A stretch of 64,000 bases of DNA from Arachidicoccus soli (GTDB lineage Bacteria; Bacteroidota; Bacteroidia; Chitinophagales; Chitinophagaceae), in the NCBI RefSeq assembly GCF_003600625.1, contig NZ_CP032489.1:806001-870000 (forward strand). Reading direction: 5' to 3'. Positions 46,107 to 54,853 of this stretch are shown here, in pieces. Below the pieces are notes generated by a model. The model was not told the DNA's origin. It ran no database searches and was given only the letters and a program-made list of their open reading frames with translations. Numbering within the stretch: position 1 is the stretch's first letter; each line of letters begins with the position of its first letter. The position numbers and the translations under genes are program-made.

Positions 46107-46155
46107 GGTTTTTGATTTTGTTTATTATTGAAAATTGTTTCCGTGTGAGAAATGA

Positions 46156-46596
46156 CTAATTAACTACCCTAGCCACTAGTGTTGAAAGTTTTCCGTAAAA
46201 CGAATTAGGGTTCATTGCCGGGCATCCTGTATTCATTTCCTTTGCTGTTGCGATATGTCTTGAAGAGGCAAATCCGGAATTTTTTATTGCATTGTCATAA
46301 ATAGCCTGTGAATTATTCTCTCTATTATCAAAAGTATAAATGAATATATTGTCTTTTAAATTGAAATAAGTACTCTTTACTCCTTTAAGGCTTTTTACTT
46401 TATTTTCTATATTCAGAGCACTTGAAGAATCCACTGCTTGAAAAAAGTCTGCTCTTGACATTTGTACATGTGCAAAAGGTTCTTGCGCTTGTTTATGAAC
46501 CATATAGGCGATATGTATAATAAGTGTAGCAAAAAATAGAAATGCAATTCCTAACATACTGCCGACAGCGATTTTTACTTTTTTATTGATTTTCAT
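46156..46596 (-). CDS. Membrane-anchored HMA-like small protein, function unknown
   Basis: 146 residues from the ATG at 46596 (the frame is open from 46638, but the additional 14 residues, MQKRIIIIHYKKNK, look non-native). One N-terminal transmembrane helix (KIAVGSMLGIAFLFFATLIIHIAYMV) and an outside domain with beta-alpha-beta character (NIENKVKSLKGVKSTYFNLK, DNIFIYTFDN, AIYDNAIKNSGF) resembling a heavy-metal-associated fold without its CxxC metal site. The C terminus contains a lone Cys in TGCPAMNPNS. It lies 49 bp upstream of the globin-like lipoprotein gene and probably forms an operon with it. Not a family I can name. Confidence 0.6.
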   Translation of the reverse strand: MKINKKVKIAVGSMLGIAFLFFATLIIHIAYMVHKQAQEPFAHVQMSRADFFQAVDSSSALNIENKVKSLKGVKSTYFNLKDNIFIYTFDNRENNSQAIYDNAIKNSGFASSRHIATAKEMNTGCPAMNPNSFYGKLSTLVARVVN

Positions 46597-46781
46597 TTTG
46601 TTTTTTTTATAGTGAATAATAATGATTCGTTTTTGCATGCTTTTATTATATACGGCATAAACTGAACTGCGGTTTTAAAATCATGACATTTTTTTGACAA
46701 AGCCCTTTTAAAGCTTCCGGTTGTAAAAACTGCTTATCCATGAATAGAAAATAAGTAGTCATTTAATACTTATAAATTTTA

Positions 46782-46811
46782 TTTGCAGATTGACATATTC
46801 CCTTATCTTCG
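46782..46811 (+). promoter_or_regulatory. Predicted promoter of the ECF sigma operon
   Basis: TTTG (46782-46785), 18-nt spacer, TATCTTCG (46804-46811). The layout and the TTCG ending equal the predicted mgtA promoter (TTTG-N18-TACCTTCG at 6991). Start of transcription near 46818, about 32 nt before the TTG start codon. Confidence 0.5.
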
Positions 46812-46849
46812 TATGGTATAATTAAAATTGAATCATACATTTAATAGAT

Positions 46850-47395
46850 TTGTCTATTCCAATAAAATATCCTGAGCCTGATTTGGTGATAATGCTGAAG
46901 AGCAAAGATGAAAGGGCGTTTAATTACCTGTATGATAATTATGGGGGAGCTTTATTGGGCGTAATCAAAAAAATAATAAGTATTGAGGAGACTGCTTTAG
47001 ATATTCTACAAGAGGCTTTTGTGAAAATTTGGAAAAATATTGATAGCTACGACATCACGAAGGGCAAACTTTTTACGTGGATGTTGAATGTTGCGCGTAA
47101 TTTGGCTATAGATATGGTTCGTTCCAAAAGTTATCGCAACGAACAGCAAAACCGTGAGATAGAAAACAACGTATCTATTGAAAATAACTTAACTACTTCA
47201 ACATTTGTAGATCATATTGGTTTATCAAAAGTCCTTTCATCATTAAAAGAAGAATATAGAACCATAATAGAATTGGCATATTTTAAAGGGTTTACCCAAG
47301 AAGAGATATCGAAGGAATTAAATATTCCTTTAGGAACGATAAAAACGAGATCCCGGAACGCATTGATAGAGTTAAGAGCTGTTTTAAATACTTGA
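46850..47395 (+). CDS. ECF-type RNA polymerase sigma factor
   Basis: 181 residues with the sigma-70 region 2 (ERAFNYLYDNYGGALLGVIKK, DILQEAFVKIWKNIDSYD, KGKLFTWMLNVARNLAIDMVRS, in parts) and region 4 (LKEEYRTIIELAYFKGFTQEEISKELNIPLGTIKTRSRNAL, in parts). No other start fits: an in-frame TGA lies at 46829, the ATG at 46892 would cut into region 2, and TTG at 46850 gives a complete protein. The stop overlaps the anti-sigma start (TTGA at 47392-47395), a coupled pair. Target promoters unknown; the divergent globin-like unit is the natural candidate. Confidence 0.93.
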   Translation: MSIPIKYPEPDLVIMLKSKDERAFNYLYDNYGGALLGVIKKIISIEETALDILQEAFVKIWKNIDSYDITKGKLFTWMLNVARNLAIDMVRSKSYRNEQQNREIENNVSIENNLTTSTFVDHIGLSKVLSSLKEEYRTIIELAYFKGFTQEEISKELNIPLGTIKTRSRNALIELRAVLNT

Positions 47396-48219
47396 GAAAG
47401 TTGAATATTAAAGAATACATATCATCTGGCATTATTGAAACTTATGCATTGGGTTTGACCAGTGCAGAGGAATCCCGTGAATTGGAACTTTTGGCGGCCG
47501 AGCATTCCGAAGTCCGAGATGCTTTAGAGGCTTGTCAAAATGAATTGGAGGCATTCGCCCTTAAAGAAGCAGTGACCCCTCCAACTAGCTTAAAGAATAA
47601 GATTTGGAATGAAATACAAGAACAAGATACAGCCTCAAAAACTGATAATGTTCAAGAAACTCAAAACGAAAATTCCGGAACCTCTTCCAAAATAGCTTTG
47701 GAACCTGCTTGGCAAAATAGAAATTCCTGGATTAAATATTTAGCTGCTGCTTCTATTATTGGTTTATTGGTGAGCATTGGTTTAAATATATTTTATAAAA
47801 ATAAAGCAGAGAAATATACTGCTAAACTTACACAGATAGAGACTAAACAAGATAGTCTTGTTGCCCAGAACAATTTGCTGAAGGTTATTTCCGGTCCCGA
47901 TATTATTAAAATAACACTGGCAGGTGTTCCCGGACATGCAGATAATAAAGCTACTGTTTATTGGAATGGCAATACTAAAGAAGTATATCTTGCTTTAAAT
48001 AATTTGCCCACTCCGCCTTCTGATAAGCAATATCAATTATGGGCGATTGTGGATGGTAAACCTGTGAATGCAGGTTTATATGAGGATAATGGAAAAATGC
48101 CTAAAATTCAAAAGGTAAAAGTGATAGAAAAAGCGCAAATGTTTGCCATCACATTAGAACCTAAGGGCGGGAGTGTTTCCCCGACATTAACGCAAATGTA
48201 TGTTGCAGGTAAGATTTAG
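47392..48219 (+). CDS. RskA-like anti-sigma factor
   Basis: 275-residue single-pass membrane protein that should hold the preceding ECF sigma factor inactive. An N-terminal cytosolic domain (EYISSGIIETYALGLTSAEE) binds sigma, a transmembrane helix lies at about 105-128 (YLAAASIIGLLVSIGLNIF), then a short coiled coil and the periplasmic RskA C-terminal domain (about 160-275; ATVYWNGNTKEVYLALNNLP, YQLWAIVDGKPVNAG). Start is TTG at 47392 or TTG at 47401; the second gives the usual MNIKEYIS-type start. There is no zinc-binding H-x3-C-x2-C motif. The inducing signal is not evident from sequence. Confidence 0.9.
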   Translation: MRKLNIKEYISSGIIETYALGLTSAEESRELELLAAEHSEVRDALEACQNELEAFALKEAVTPPTSLKNKIWNEIQEQDTASKTDNVQETQNENSGTSSKIALEPAWQNRNSWIKYLAAASIIGLLVSIGLNIFYKNKAEKYTAKLTQIETKQDSLVAQNNLLKVISGPDIIKITLAGVPGHADNKATVYWNGNTKEVYLALNNLPTPPSDKQYQLWAIVDGKPVNAGLYEDNGKMPKIQKVKVIEKAQMFAITLEPKGGSVSPTLTQMYVAGKI

Positions 48220-48379
48220 ACCCTGGAACTTATTCTATGGTTGGTTGGTTGCGATGAAATTATACTGTGCAACTTATCGGAAGTATAGAATACTTTATAC
48301 TTTCACCCCAAAAAATAGGCAAGCTGAAAGTTGTAGTAATGGCTGTGTACGTTATTTTTTACCATACAGCTCCGATTGC

Positions 48380-49162
48380 CTAAGAATCTACCGAAAGTTG
48401 CAGCCCGTCATATGCTAAATGAATATGACTAGGTAACTGTTCGCTTATTTCATCGTGCAATCCCAACTGGTGACTGATATGAGTCAGATAGGCATTGGGT
48501 ATTTCTAGCTCATCAATTAATGCAATCGCTTCATCCAACGTAAAATGAGAAATATGCTTCTCCTTTCGTAGCGCATTTACAACAATTATTGAAGATCCAC
48601 GTATCAATGCTTTTTGTTCTTCTTCTATTTTATTCGCATCAGTGATATACGTAAAATTTCCAATTCTAAATGCCACTACTTCTAATTTGTGGTGCCATAC
48701 ACGTATGGGCGTAATTTTCAATTCATTTATAGAAAATGAATGTTCATTAATTGTATGCAGTTCGAGTTCTGGAACTCCAGGGTATTTATGCTCGCCAAAA
48801 GCATAATAAAATTCTCTTTTCAATTCTGTTTGTGTTGCTTCTGTTGCAAAAATTTTCATTGATTTTTTCTGAAAATAATTATATGCTCGTACATCATCGA
48901 GGCCCGCTATATGGTCTTTGTGCGCGTGGGTAAAAAGGACAGCATCAAGTCGGTCGTTTTTAGCACGTAACATTTGTTGTCTAAAATCAGGAGTTGTGTC
49001 AATCACCACAGAAGTTTGCGGTGTTTGTATTAATATACTGCTTCTTAAACGTTTGTCTTTTGTATTAGAGGAACTACATACTTCGCAATGGCAAGCAATC
49101 ATTGGTACGCCACTACTAGTGCCAGTTCCAAGAAAAGTAATGTCTAATTTATCATTCTGCAT
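48380..49162 (-). CDS. MBL-fold metallo-hydrolase (PhnP-like phosphodiesterase)
   Basis: 260-residue metallo-beta-lactamase-fold hydrolase. Metal site motif FTHAHKDHIAGLDD (H-x-H-x-D-H, from about residue 78), GTGTSSGVPMIACHC at the start and a later YLTHISHQL carrying further ligands. The CHCEVCSS cluster near residues 24-31 is shared with PhnP and its relatives, which hydrolyse cyclic phosphodiesters such as phosphoribosyl 1,2-cyclic phosphate. No phn genes are nearby, so the substrate is unknown. It runs with the small membrane protein gene at 49179 on the same strand, 16 bp apart. Confidence 0.85.
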   Translation of the reverse strand: MQNDKLDITFLGTGTSSGVPMIACHCEVCSSSNTKDKRLRSSILIQTPQTSVVIDTTPDFRQQMLRAKNDRLDAVLFTHAHKDHIAGLDDVRAYNYFQKKSMKIFATEATQTELKREFYYAFGEHKYPGVPELELHTINEHSFSINELKITPIRVWHHKLEVVAFRIGNFTYITDANKIEEEQKALIRGSSIIVVNALRKEKHISHFTLDEAIALIDELEIPNAYLTHISHQLGLHDEISEQLPSHIHLAYDGLQLSVDS

Positions 49163-49178
49163 TTTTCAAAAATAATAT

Positions 49179-49550
49179 TTATTCACTGCGCATAGCAAGA
49201 ATGCTATCGACAATATAAACGGTATTGCCTCGCCAAGGCACACGACCATGATATTCTGTATAATGGAGGTCAAAAACTTTACCGCTATTGGTTTCTAACT
49301 GATTGAAAATCTTTTTATCCTTTATAGAAAATTCAAACTCGTAACTTTGAAATGAACCGTTGTTCTGACGACCAAATCCTTGTTGTATCAGCTTTCCTTC
49401 ATAAGTTTTAAATAAATTCCCTTTATATACTGCATAGTTTAATACACCTGTTTTTACACCTTCGGCAAAGACGAAGAAATATCGCCAATAAACATAGCCT
49501 CCAATAGAAAGCAAGAGTATAGCACAGATAATTGTTATGAATTTTTTCAT
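49179..49550 (-). CDS. Conserved hypothetical protein, membrane-anchored
   Basis: 123 residues: one N-terminal hydrophobic segment (FITIICAILLLSIGGYVYWRYF) and an extracytoplasmic beta-rich domain (GVKTGVLNYAVYKGNLFKTY, HYTEYHGRVPWRGNTVYIVD). Similar small proteins are widespread in Bacteroidota and are sometimes mislabelled 6-phosphogluconate dehydrogenase in databases. No catalytic motif is seen. Probably co-transcribed with the downstream MBL gene. Confidence 0.7.
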   Translation of the reverse strand: MKKFITIICAILLLSIGGYVYWRYFFVFAEGVKTGVLNYAVYKGNLFKTYEGKLIQQGFGRQNNGSFQSYEFEFSIKDKKIFNQLETNSGKVFDLHYTEYHGRVPWRGNTVYIVDSILAMRSE

Positions 49551-49687
49551 TTAATGCTTTATAAAAAGCAATTTACAACATTATCATTTATAAAAGATCC
49601 TCTAGGTGAATGTTAATACTTTGGTCTTGGATGGATTCTCTTTTTAGCGGATACAATTGTTTTACTTAATTTTGAAAGAAAACAATC

Positions 49688-51100
49688 ATGGGGTATTTTC
49701 AATCGGTACTATTATTTCTATTAATAAGTGTTTCTTCTTTTGGACAAAGTATTTCTTCCAGATTGGGTTCACAAACACAGCGCTTACTTAATGATGCACA
49801 GATGAGGAATGCTTCTCTTAGTTTTTATGTTGCGGATGCTGCAACAGGTGAGAAGGTATATGCGTATGATGGAGAGCGGGGGCTTTCTCCGGCGAGTACT
49901 CAAAAAATATTTACTGCAATAGCATCCTTTGAAATGCTGGGAAGCGACTATACTTTTAAGACAGAAATTGGCTATAATGGTACTTTATCTGACGGCGTAT
50001 TGAAAGGCGACCTAATTGTCACTGGTTATGGTGATCCTACTTTTGGCAGTTGGCGTTTTGATGGTTTTAAACCTGAAAATGTAAAAACTAAGATACTTGC
50101 GAGCCTTGCTAAGGCTGGTATACGTGCTATTGACGGTAATATTGTTATTGATGAAAGTAAATGGGATTTTAATCCTACTCCTGGTGGCTGGCCTTGGGAC
50201 GATATGGGAAATTATTATGGCGCCGGCGATTGGGGTATTAATTGGAGAGAAAATCAAACTAATGTAACTTTTAGAGGGGGCAGTCAGGCTGGAAGAGATG
50301 TCACCATAATAAAGGTTGACCCTGTTTTAAGAGGTGCAAGTTTGGTAAATCGCTTGACTACGGCATCCTCTGGTTCTTCGGATAATAGTTGTTTATATAT
50401 GGCCCCCTATTCGCCGGTTGCTTTTATTCAAGGGTCTGTACCTGCTGGCAAAACATTGATGGTTACCGGTTCAATGCCCAACCCACCCTTACAGTTTGGA
50501 TACGAGTTAAAAGATTGGTTGAAAGAGAAAAATATTTATTGTACAGGAGAAATAAAATCTGCTGCAGATTACATTCTAAAAGATAAAAATGTACCTCAAA
50601 TTGTAACTAACTTAGATGTATATCCTTCGCCAGTCATGCATGATATTGTTCATTTTTTTCTACGTAAAAGTGTGAATCTTTTTGGAGAAGCTTTTGCAAA
50701 AGCTTTAGGTTATCAAGAGAAAAGAGAAGGCTCTACTGAAGCGGGTGTAAGTGTAATAAGAAAATTTTGGCAGGATAAAGGCATTAGTAATTCCATGCTA
50801 AAAATGATTGATGGTAGTGGGCTTTCACCGCAAAACTATGTATGCTCAGAGGCTGAGGTAAAAGCATTATTATATGCGCAAGATAAAGATTGGTTCAAAT
50901 ATTTTTATGAAGCATTACCTACCTACAATGGTATGAAAATGAAGAGTGGAACTATTGGAGGTTGTAAGGCATACGCTGGTTACCAAGTATCTAGGACTAC
51001 CGGGAAGAAATATGTGTTTTCTATAATTATCAATAATTATTACGGTAACCAATATAGTTTGTTGCCCAAAATGTACCGTATTTTAGATGTGTTGAAATAA
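49688..51100 (+). CDS. dacB: D-alanyl-D-alanine carboxypeptidase/endopeptidase (PBP4 type)
   Basis: Periplasmic low-molecular-weight class C penicillin-binding protein trimming peptidoglycan peptides. Signal peptide MGYFQSVLLFLLISVSSFGQ, active-site S-x-x-K as PASTQKIF (Ser70, Lys73), S-x-N-type motif in DGSGLSPQNY (about 380), and K-S-G near MKMKSGTIGG. The 470 residues with the usual inserted domains match DacB. Start ATG at 49688. Followed by a bidirectional terminator shared with ilvA. Confidence 0.92.
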   Translation: MGYFQSVLLFLLISVSSFGQSISSRLGSQTQRLLNDAQMRNASLSFYVADAATGEKVYAYDGERGLSPASTQKIFTAIASFEMLGSDYTFKTEIGYNGTLSDGVLKGDLIVTGYGDPTFGSWRFDGFKPENVKTKILASLAKAGIRAIDGNIVIDESKWDFNPTPGGWPWDDMGNYYGAGDWGINWRENQTNVTFRGGSQAGRDVTIIKVDPVLRGASLVNRLTTASSGSSDNSCLYMAPYSPVAFIQGSVPAGKTLMVTGSMPNPPLQFGYELKDWLKEKNIYCTGEIKSAADYILKDKNVPQIVTNLDVYPSPVMHDIVHFFLRKSVNLFGEAFAKALGYQEKREGSTEAGVSVIRKFWQDKGISNSMLKMIDGSGLSPQNYVCSEAEVKALLYAQDKDWFKYFYEALPTYNGMKMKSGTIGGCKAYAGYQVSRTTGKKYVFSIIINNYYGNQYSLLPKMYRILDVLK

Positions 51101-51107
51101 ATTCATC

Positions 51108-51160
51108 AAAATGAAAAAACCTCCGTTGAGAAGAATACTTTCAACGGAGGTTTCATTTTA
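51108..51160. terminator. Bidirectional terminator between dacB and ilvA
   Basis: AAACCTCCGTTGA (51117-51129) pairs with TCAACGGAGGTTT (51141-51153); flanking AAATGAAA and TTTCATTT extend the symmetry. A-rich on the left and T-rich on the right in both orientations, so it can end both converging transcripts. Confidence 0.85.
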
Positions 51161-51172
51161 TTTGGAGATTCT

Positions 51173-52405
51173 TTAAACTAAATATCCAAATAAAATATCG
51201 TCTTTGTTTAATTCTGTGAAGTCAATATTATATTTTTTCATTCGTTCAATAAGCGGTGGATAATCATTCTTATCTGTGAGCTCTATACCTACCAATGCAG
51301 GACCATGTTCTTTATTGGTTTTATGTACATATTCAAAACGCGAGATATCATCGTGTGGGCTTAATACCAAATTGAGGTATTCGCGCAAAGCGCCGGGACG
51401 TTGTGCAAACCGAATTAGGAAATAATGTTTCAAACCTTCATATTGCAGCGATAACTCTTTTATTTCGGGCATTCTGTCAATGTCATTGTTGCTGCCACTT
51501 ACCACACATACGACATTTTTACCTTTAATCTCTTCTTTAAAATCGTCTAGGACAGCGATAGATAAAGCACCCGCGGGTTCTACAACTATTGCATCGGTAT
51601 TATACAATTGCAAAATAGTAGAACAAACTTTCCCTTCATCTACCAAATGGCATTTCCCTCTTATTTGTTTAAAAATTTCAAAATTTAAACAGCCTATTTC
51701 TTTTACTGCTGCACCATCCACGAAACGATTGATAGATTCTAGAACTACTGGATGATCTGCTTTTAAGGCTTCAGTTAATGAAGGGGCGCCCAAAGGCTCA
51801 GCACCAATAATTTTTGTATTGGGGGAATGTTGTGTGAAATACAAGCCTACTCCTGCAGACAAACCACCTCCACCAACAGGTACAAACAAATAATCAACAT
51901 TTGGTTGATCTTCTAATATTTCAATGGCAACTGTTCCCTGTCCTTCAACAATTTTCTCGTGATCAAAAGGAGGGATGAAAGTCATATTATGTTCCTTGGT
52001 ATATTCTTTGGCTGCATTTGCACAATCATCAAAAGTATCGCCAATCAGTTTTATTTCAATATGGTCGCCGCCAAACATCTTGGTCTGCTGAATTTTTTGT
52101 TTAGGTGTAATACTTGGCATAAAAACTACACCTTTTATATTTAGCTTATCACAGCTGAATGCAAAGCCCTGCGCGTGATTCCCGGCACTAGCACATACTA
52201 CACCGTTTTTAATTTTATCTTCGGGTAAAGTGCTAATCATATTATATGCGCCACGAATTTTATAAGAGCGTACGGTTTGTAAATCTTCTCTTTTTAAATA
52301 AACGTTGCAATTATATTTTCTAGATAGAACGGCATTGAGTTGTAACGGTGTTCTGTTGACTACGCCCTTGAGTCGTTCTGCTGCTTTTTCAAATTCTATA
52401 TTCAT
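51173..52405 (-). CDS. ilvA: Threonine ammonia-lyase (threonine dehydratase)
   Basis: PLP enzyme converting threonine to 2-oxobutanoate, the entry to isoleucine synthesis. 410 residues: catalytic domain with PLP-lysine in VRSYKIRGAYNM (near 49-60), phosphate-binding VPVGGGGLSAG (about 175), and a C-terminal single ACT-like regulatory domain (about 335-410, HYFLIRFAQRPGALREYL). This length and one ACT-like domain match the Bacteroidota/Gram-positive-type IlvA. It is separated from the ilv operon by about 2.5 kb and has no leader attenuator. Confidence 0.92.
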   Translation of the reverse strand: MNIEFEKAAERLKGVVNRTPLQLNAVLSRKYNCNVYLKREDLQTVRSYKIRGAYNMISTLPEDKIKNGVVCASAGNHAQGFAFSCDKLNIKGVVFMPSITPKQKIQQTKMFGGDHIEIKLIGDTFDDCANAAKEYTKEHNMTFIPPFDHEKIVEGQGTVAIEILEDQPNVDYLFVPVGGGGLSAGVGLYFTQHSPNTKIIGAEPLGAPSLTEALKADHPVVLESINRFVDGAAVKEIGCLNFEIFKQIRGKCHLVDEGKVCSTILQLYNTDAIVVEPAGALSIAVLDDFKEEIKGKNVVCVVSGSNNDIDRMPEIKELSLQYEGLKHYFLIRFAQRPGALREYLNLVLSPHDDISRFEYVHKTNKEHGPALVGIELTDKNDYPPLIERMKKYNIDFTELNKDDILFGYLV

Positions 52406-52467
52406 CTGTCAAATGTAAAAAGTAAAAAGCAATTAGTGGTTAGCATTTTAAAAATTAGGACATTATT

Positions 52468-53565
52468 TTAAAACAAAGTCAGTTGTTCTCCCGGTCTTCT
52501 AAATTGTGCTGCATCCAATTCCCAGCGCTCATCATTTAAATGATATAATTGGTTGTATTTTTTATATTGCTGTCTTACTAAATCGGCAATGGGGCCTTCT
52601 CCACGCATCCTTTTGCCATATCTCGAATCGTTTACTTGACCACCATGTCCTTGTTCTATTAAATGCCAGACTTTATCGGCACGATTAGGGAAATTTTTAT
52701 ACAGCCAATCATGAAATAATATTTTAATGGCACCATTCAATCGGATAAAAGTATACGCAGAGAAAACTGCACCGGCTTCGCTTGCCGCTTTCATGATACG
52801 TTGCATTTCATGTTCATTTAATCCGGGGATCATCGGTCCTAACATTACGCCCATCCGCACGCCGGCTTCGCTTAATTTATTAATTACTTTTAATCTTTGT
52901 TTCGCGGTGGTGGTTCTTGGTTCCATCGTCCGGCGTATTTCTTCGTCGAAAGAAGTGATGGAAATAAGAATGCTTACCAGGTTTTTCTTAGACATTTCAA
53001 CCAAAATGTCTTTGTCACGTAAGATGCTTGCGTTTTTTGTGATCATGCCTACTGGTTGATTAAATTCGTTGCAAACTTCTAAGATTTGCCTAGTGAGCCT
53101 AAATTTTTTCTCAGCAGGTTGGTAGCAATCGGTATTTCCACTTAATGTAATAGGTGTGGGTTCCCATTTTTTATTCATCAAAAATTTACGAAGCAATTGT
53201 GGCGCATTCTTCTTAACTAATATTTTTCGCTCAAAGTCAAGACCTGCACTATATCCCCAGTATTCAAAAGAGTTACGTGCATAGCAATAAACACAACCAT
53301 GTTCACAACCTTGATATGGATTCATGCTATACATCATGCTGAGATCAGGACTATCCACTTTATTGACAATCGATTTGGCATCAACTTCAATAAATTGGGT
53401 AGCAATATTGGGTTCGCTCCAATCATCAATGCCTTCTATATGTTCGCGTACTTGCTCTGTCTTAGAGAAACGGTTTCTGGTATTTATTTGTGCGCCGCGA
53501 CCTTTTAAATAAGCTTCCTTATCTTGATTTTCTTCATTTTTGTAATTCATAAAATATTTATTCAT
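52468..53565 (-). CDS. PA0069-type radical SAM protein (SplB-like)
   Basis: 365-residue radical S-adenosylmethionine protein with the [4Fe-4S] site C-x3-C-x2-C in GCEHGCVYCYARNS (near residue 84). Related to spore photoproduct lyase-like proteins (PA0069 family); substrate unknown. GNTDCYQPAEKKFRLTRQIL and SITSFDEEIRRTMEPR are typical of this subgroup. The first Met (53565) overlaps the upstream gene's stop by 1 nt; Met6 (53550) is a possible alternative start. Transcribed with the 2H-like gene at 53565-54161. Confidence 0.88.
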   Translation of the reverse strand: MNKYFMNYKNEENQDKEAYLKGRGAQINTRNRFSKTEQVREHIEGIDDWSEPNIATQFIEVDAKSIVNKVDSPDLSMMYSMNPYQGCEHGCVYCYARNSFEYWGYSAGLDFERKILVKKNAPQLLRKFLMNKKWEPTPITLSGNTDCYQPAEKKFRLTRQILEVCNEFNQPVGMITKNASILRDKDILVEMSKKNLVSILISITSFDEEIRRTMEPRTTTAKQRLKVINKLSEAGVRMGVMLGPMIPGLNEHEMQRIMKAASEAGAVFSAYTFIRLNGAIKILFHDWLYKNFPNRADKVWHLIEQGHGGQVNDSRYGKRMRGEGPIADLVRQQYKKYNQLYHLNDERWELDAAQFRRPGEQLTLF

Positions 53566-54161
53566 TAAAACATAAAGGTTTGTTGAATAGTTTGCCGCTT
53601 TCCTTCAAATGGGAAATTGGCTACTATTTGATATTTGCTTCTTTCATCTTTTCGTTTTAATAAAACCATATCATTGGTCATGAAACTGGCAGAAAAATCT
53701 AAATGACTCCATTCAAGCCAACCTTTTTCGTATTGCCAAGGCAATAATTTTCTGGCAATGGTAATATGTGGCTCTGTTATGAAATGAGGTTTGTGACCTT
53801 TATCAAATTTTAAAGGAAGCTGTAGTTCGCGCAGATTCTTTACCAATTGAATAATTTCATTTTTGGTCTGTACTTTAATATAAATTGTGTGTGAAGGAAA
53901 ACTGCCGAAACCATTTATTCGAATATTGAAAGAAGAAACACTTTGGGCATAATAGCATATTCTTCTTACTAAAAGGGATTCCATGGTAGTAGCCTGAAAA
54001 AATTTTATTAAAGTGATATGCGGTTTGGAATAGACGCAGGAAGGACATTCATTTTTTTCTGCAAACGCTTTCTTCTGCTGCATTATTTTTCCATTCACCG
54101 ATTCATCTGGGTGTAGAATGAGTAGATAGGTGTAAGGATCGAATCGTTCTAAATAATCCAT
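53565..54161 (-). CDS. 2'-5' RNA ligase-like (2H phosphoesterase superfamily) protein
   Basis: 198 residues with two H-x-T motifs, KPHITLIKFF (about 46-55) and EPHITIARKL (about 135-144), which mark the 2H phosphoesterase/LigT-like superfamily acting on cyclic phosphates or RNA ends. It overlaps the downstream radical SAM gene start by 1 nt, so the two are likely coupled. Specific substrate not predictable. Confidence 0.82.
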   Translation of the reverse strand: MDYLERFDPYTYLLILHPDESVNGKIMQQKKAFAEKNECPSCVYSKPHITLIKFFQATTMESLLVRRICYYAQSVSSFNIRINGFGSFPSHTIYIKVQTKNEIIQLVKNLRELQLPLKFDKGHKPHFITEPHITIARKLLPWQYEKGWLEWSHLDFSASFMTNDMVLLKRKDERSKYQIVANFPFEGKRQTIQQTFMF

Positions 54162-54328
54162 AGCTAAATATTTTAGCTAATTTAATACTAAAAATATTAG
54201 TATTATAGAACTTTCTGCATCAATTTTTATGTAATGAGGAAGAGATTTAATGACAGGTTATTACATATTTATAAAAATATCAATGTAAGCGATTATTCAG
54301 TAAGCAAGATAATATAATGCAACCTATA

Positions 54329-54769
54329 TTATTTATTGTGCATCATTCTTGTAGAAATGGCAAACCTATTCCAGCCATTAATGGTGATAATTTGCATAAT
54401 GATCTCGGCTAGTTTTTTCTCCCCAAAAATGGTTAAAACCTTGTCGTAGGTTTCATCTTTTACTCCCTCTTCGCCAAGTTTTGTAAGCTCGTCTGTTAAT
54501 TGCAAAACAGCTCTTTCTTCTTCCGAAAATAATGGTGATTCTCTCCAAGCACTAATTGCATAAATGCGTTTTTCTGTTTCTCCATTTTCTCTAGCTTTTA
54601 AAGCATGCATCTCTATACAATAGGCGCAACCATTGATTTGAGAAGTTCTTATTTTTATTAATTCTTTTAATAAAATATTTAATTCCGATTGTGCCATATA
54701 TTCTTCTAAGCCACGCATTGCCTTATATGCAGCAGGATCAATATCTGCTAAATTCATTCTTTGTTTCAT
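54329..54769 (-). CDS. Carboxymuconolactone decarboxylase/AhpD-like protein
   Basis: 146-residue all-helical AhpD-like alkylhydroperoxidase-core protein. The redox motif is GCAYCIEMHALKAR (C-x2-C with the following His, near residues 47-56). It may reduce peroxides or act in an unknown side reaction. It lies downstream of ilvC on the same strand but behind a strong terminator (54790-54828), so it is probably a separate unit. Confidence 0.85.
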   Translation of the reverse strand: MKQRMNLADIDPAAYKAMRGLEEYMAQSELNILLKELIKIRTSQINGCAYCIEMHALKARENGETEKRIYAISAWRESPLFSEEERAVLQLTDELTKLGEEGVKDETYDKVLTIFGEKKLAEIIMQIITINGWNRFAISTRMMHNK

Positions 54770-54789
54770 TGATAATAAGATTTTATTAG

Positions 54790-54828
54790 TAAAAAAGGGT
54801 TTGAGATTTTCATCACAAACCCTTTTAA
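54790..54828 (-). terminator. Terminator of the ilv operon
   Basis: Minus strand: AAAAGGGTTTG (54826-54816) with CAAACCCTTTT (54803-54793), an 11-bp perfect stem, followed by further T residues. It begins 28 bp after the ilvC stop. Confidence 0.88.
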
Positions 54829-54853
54829 TAAAAGACTATAAACGAATCTAAAA

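Noticed and set aside
48340-48370. Hairpin GCTGTGT/ATACAGC between the anti-sigma and MBL genes as a terminator
   Set aside because: Only about 7 weak pairs with a wobble, a 15-nt loop and no T-run on either side.
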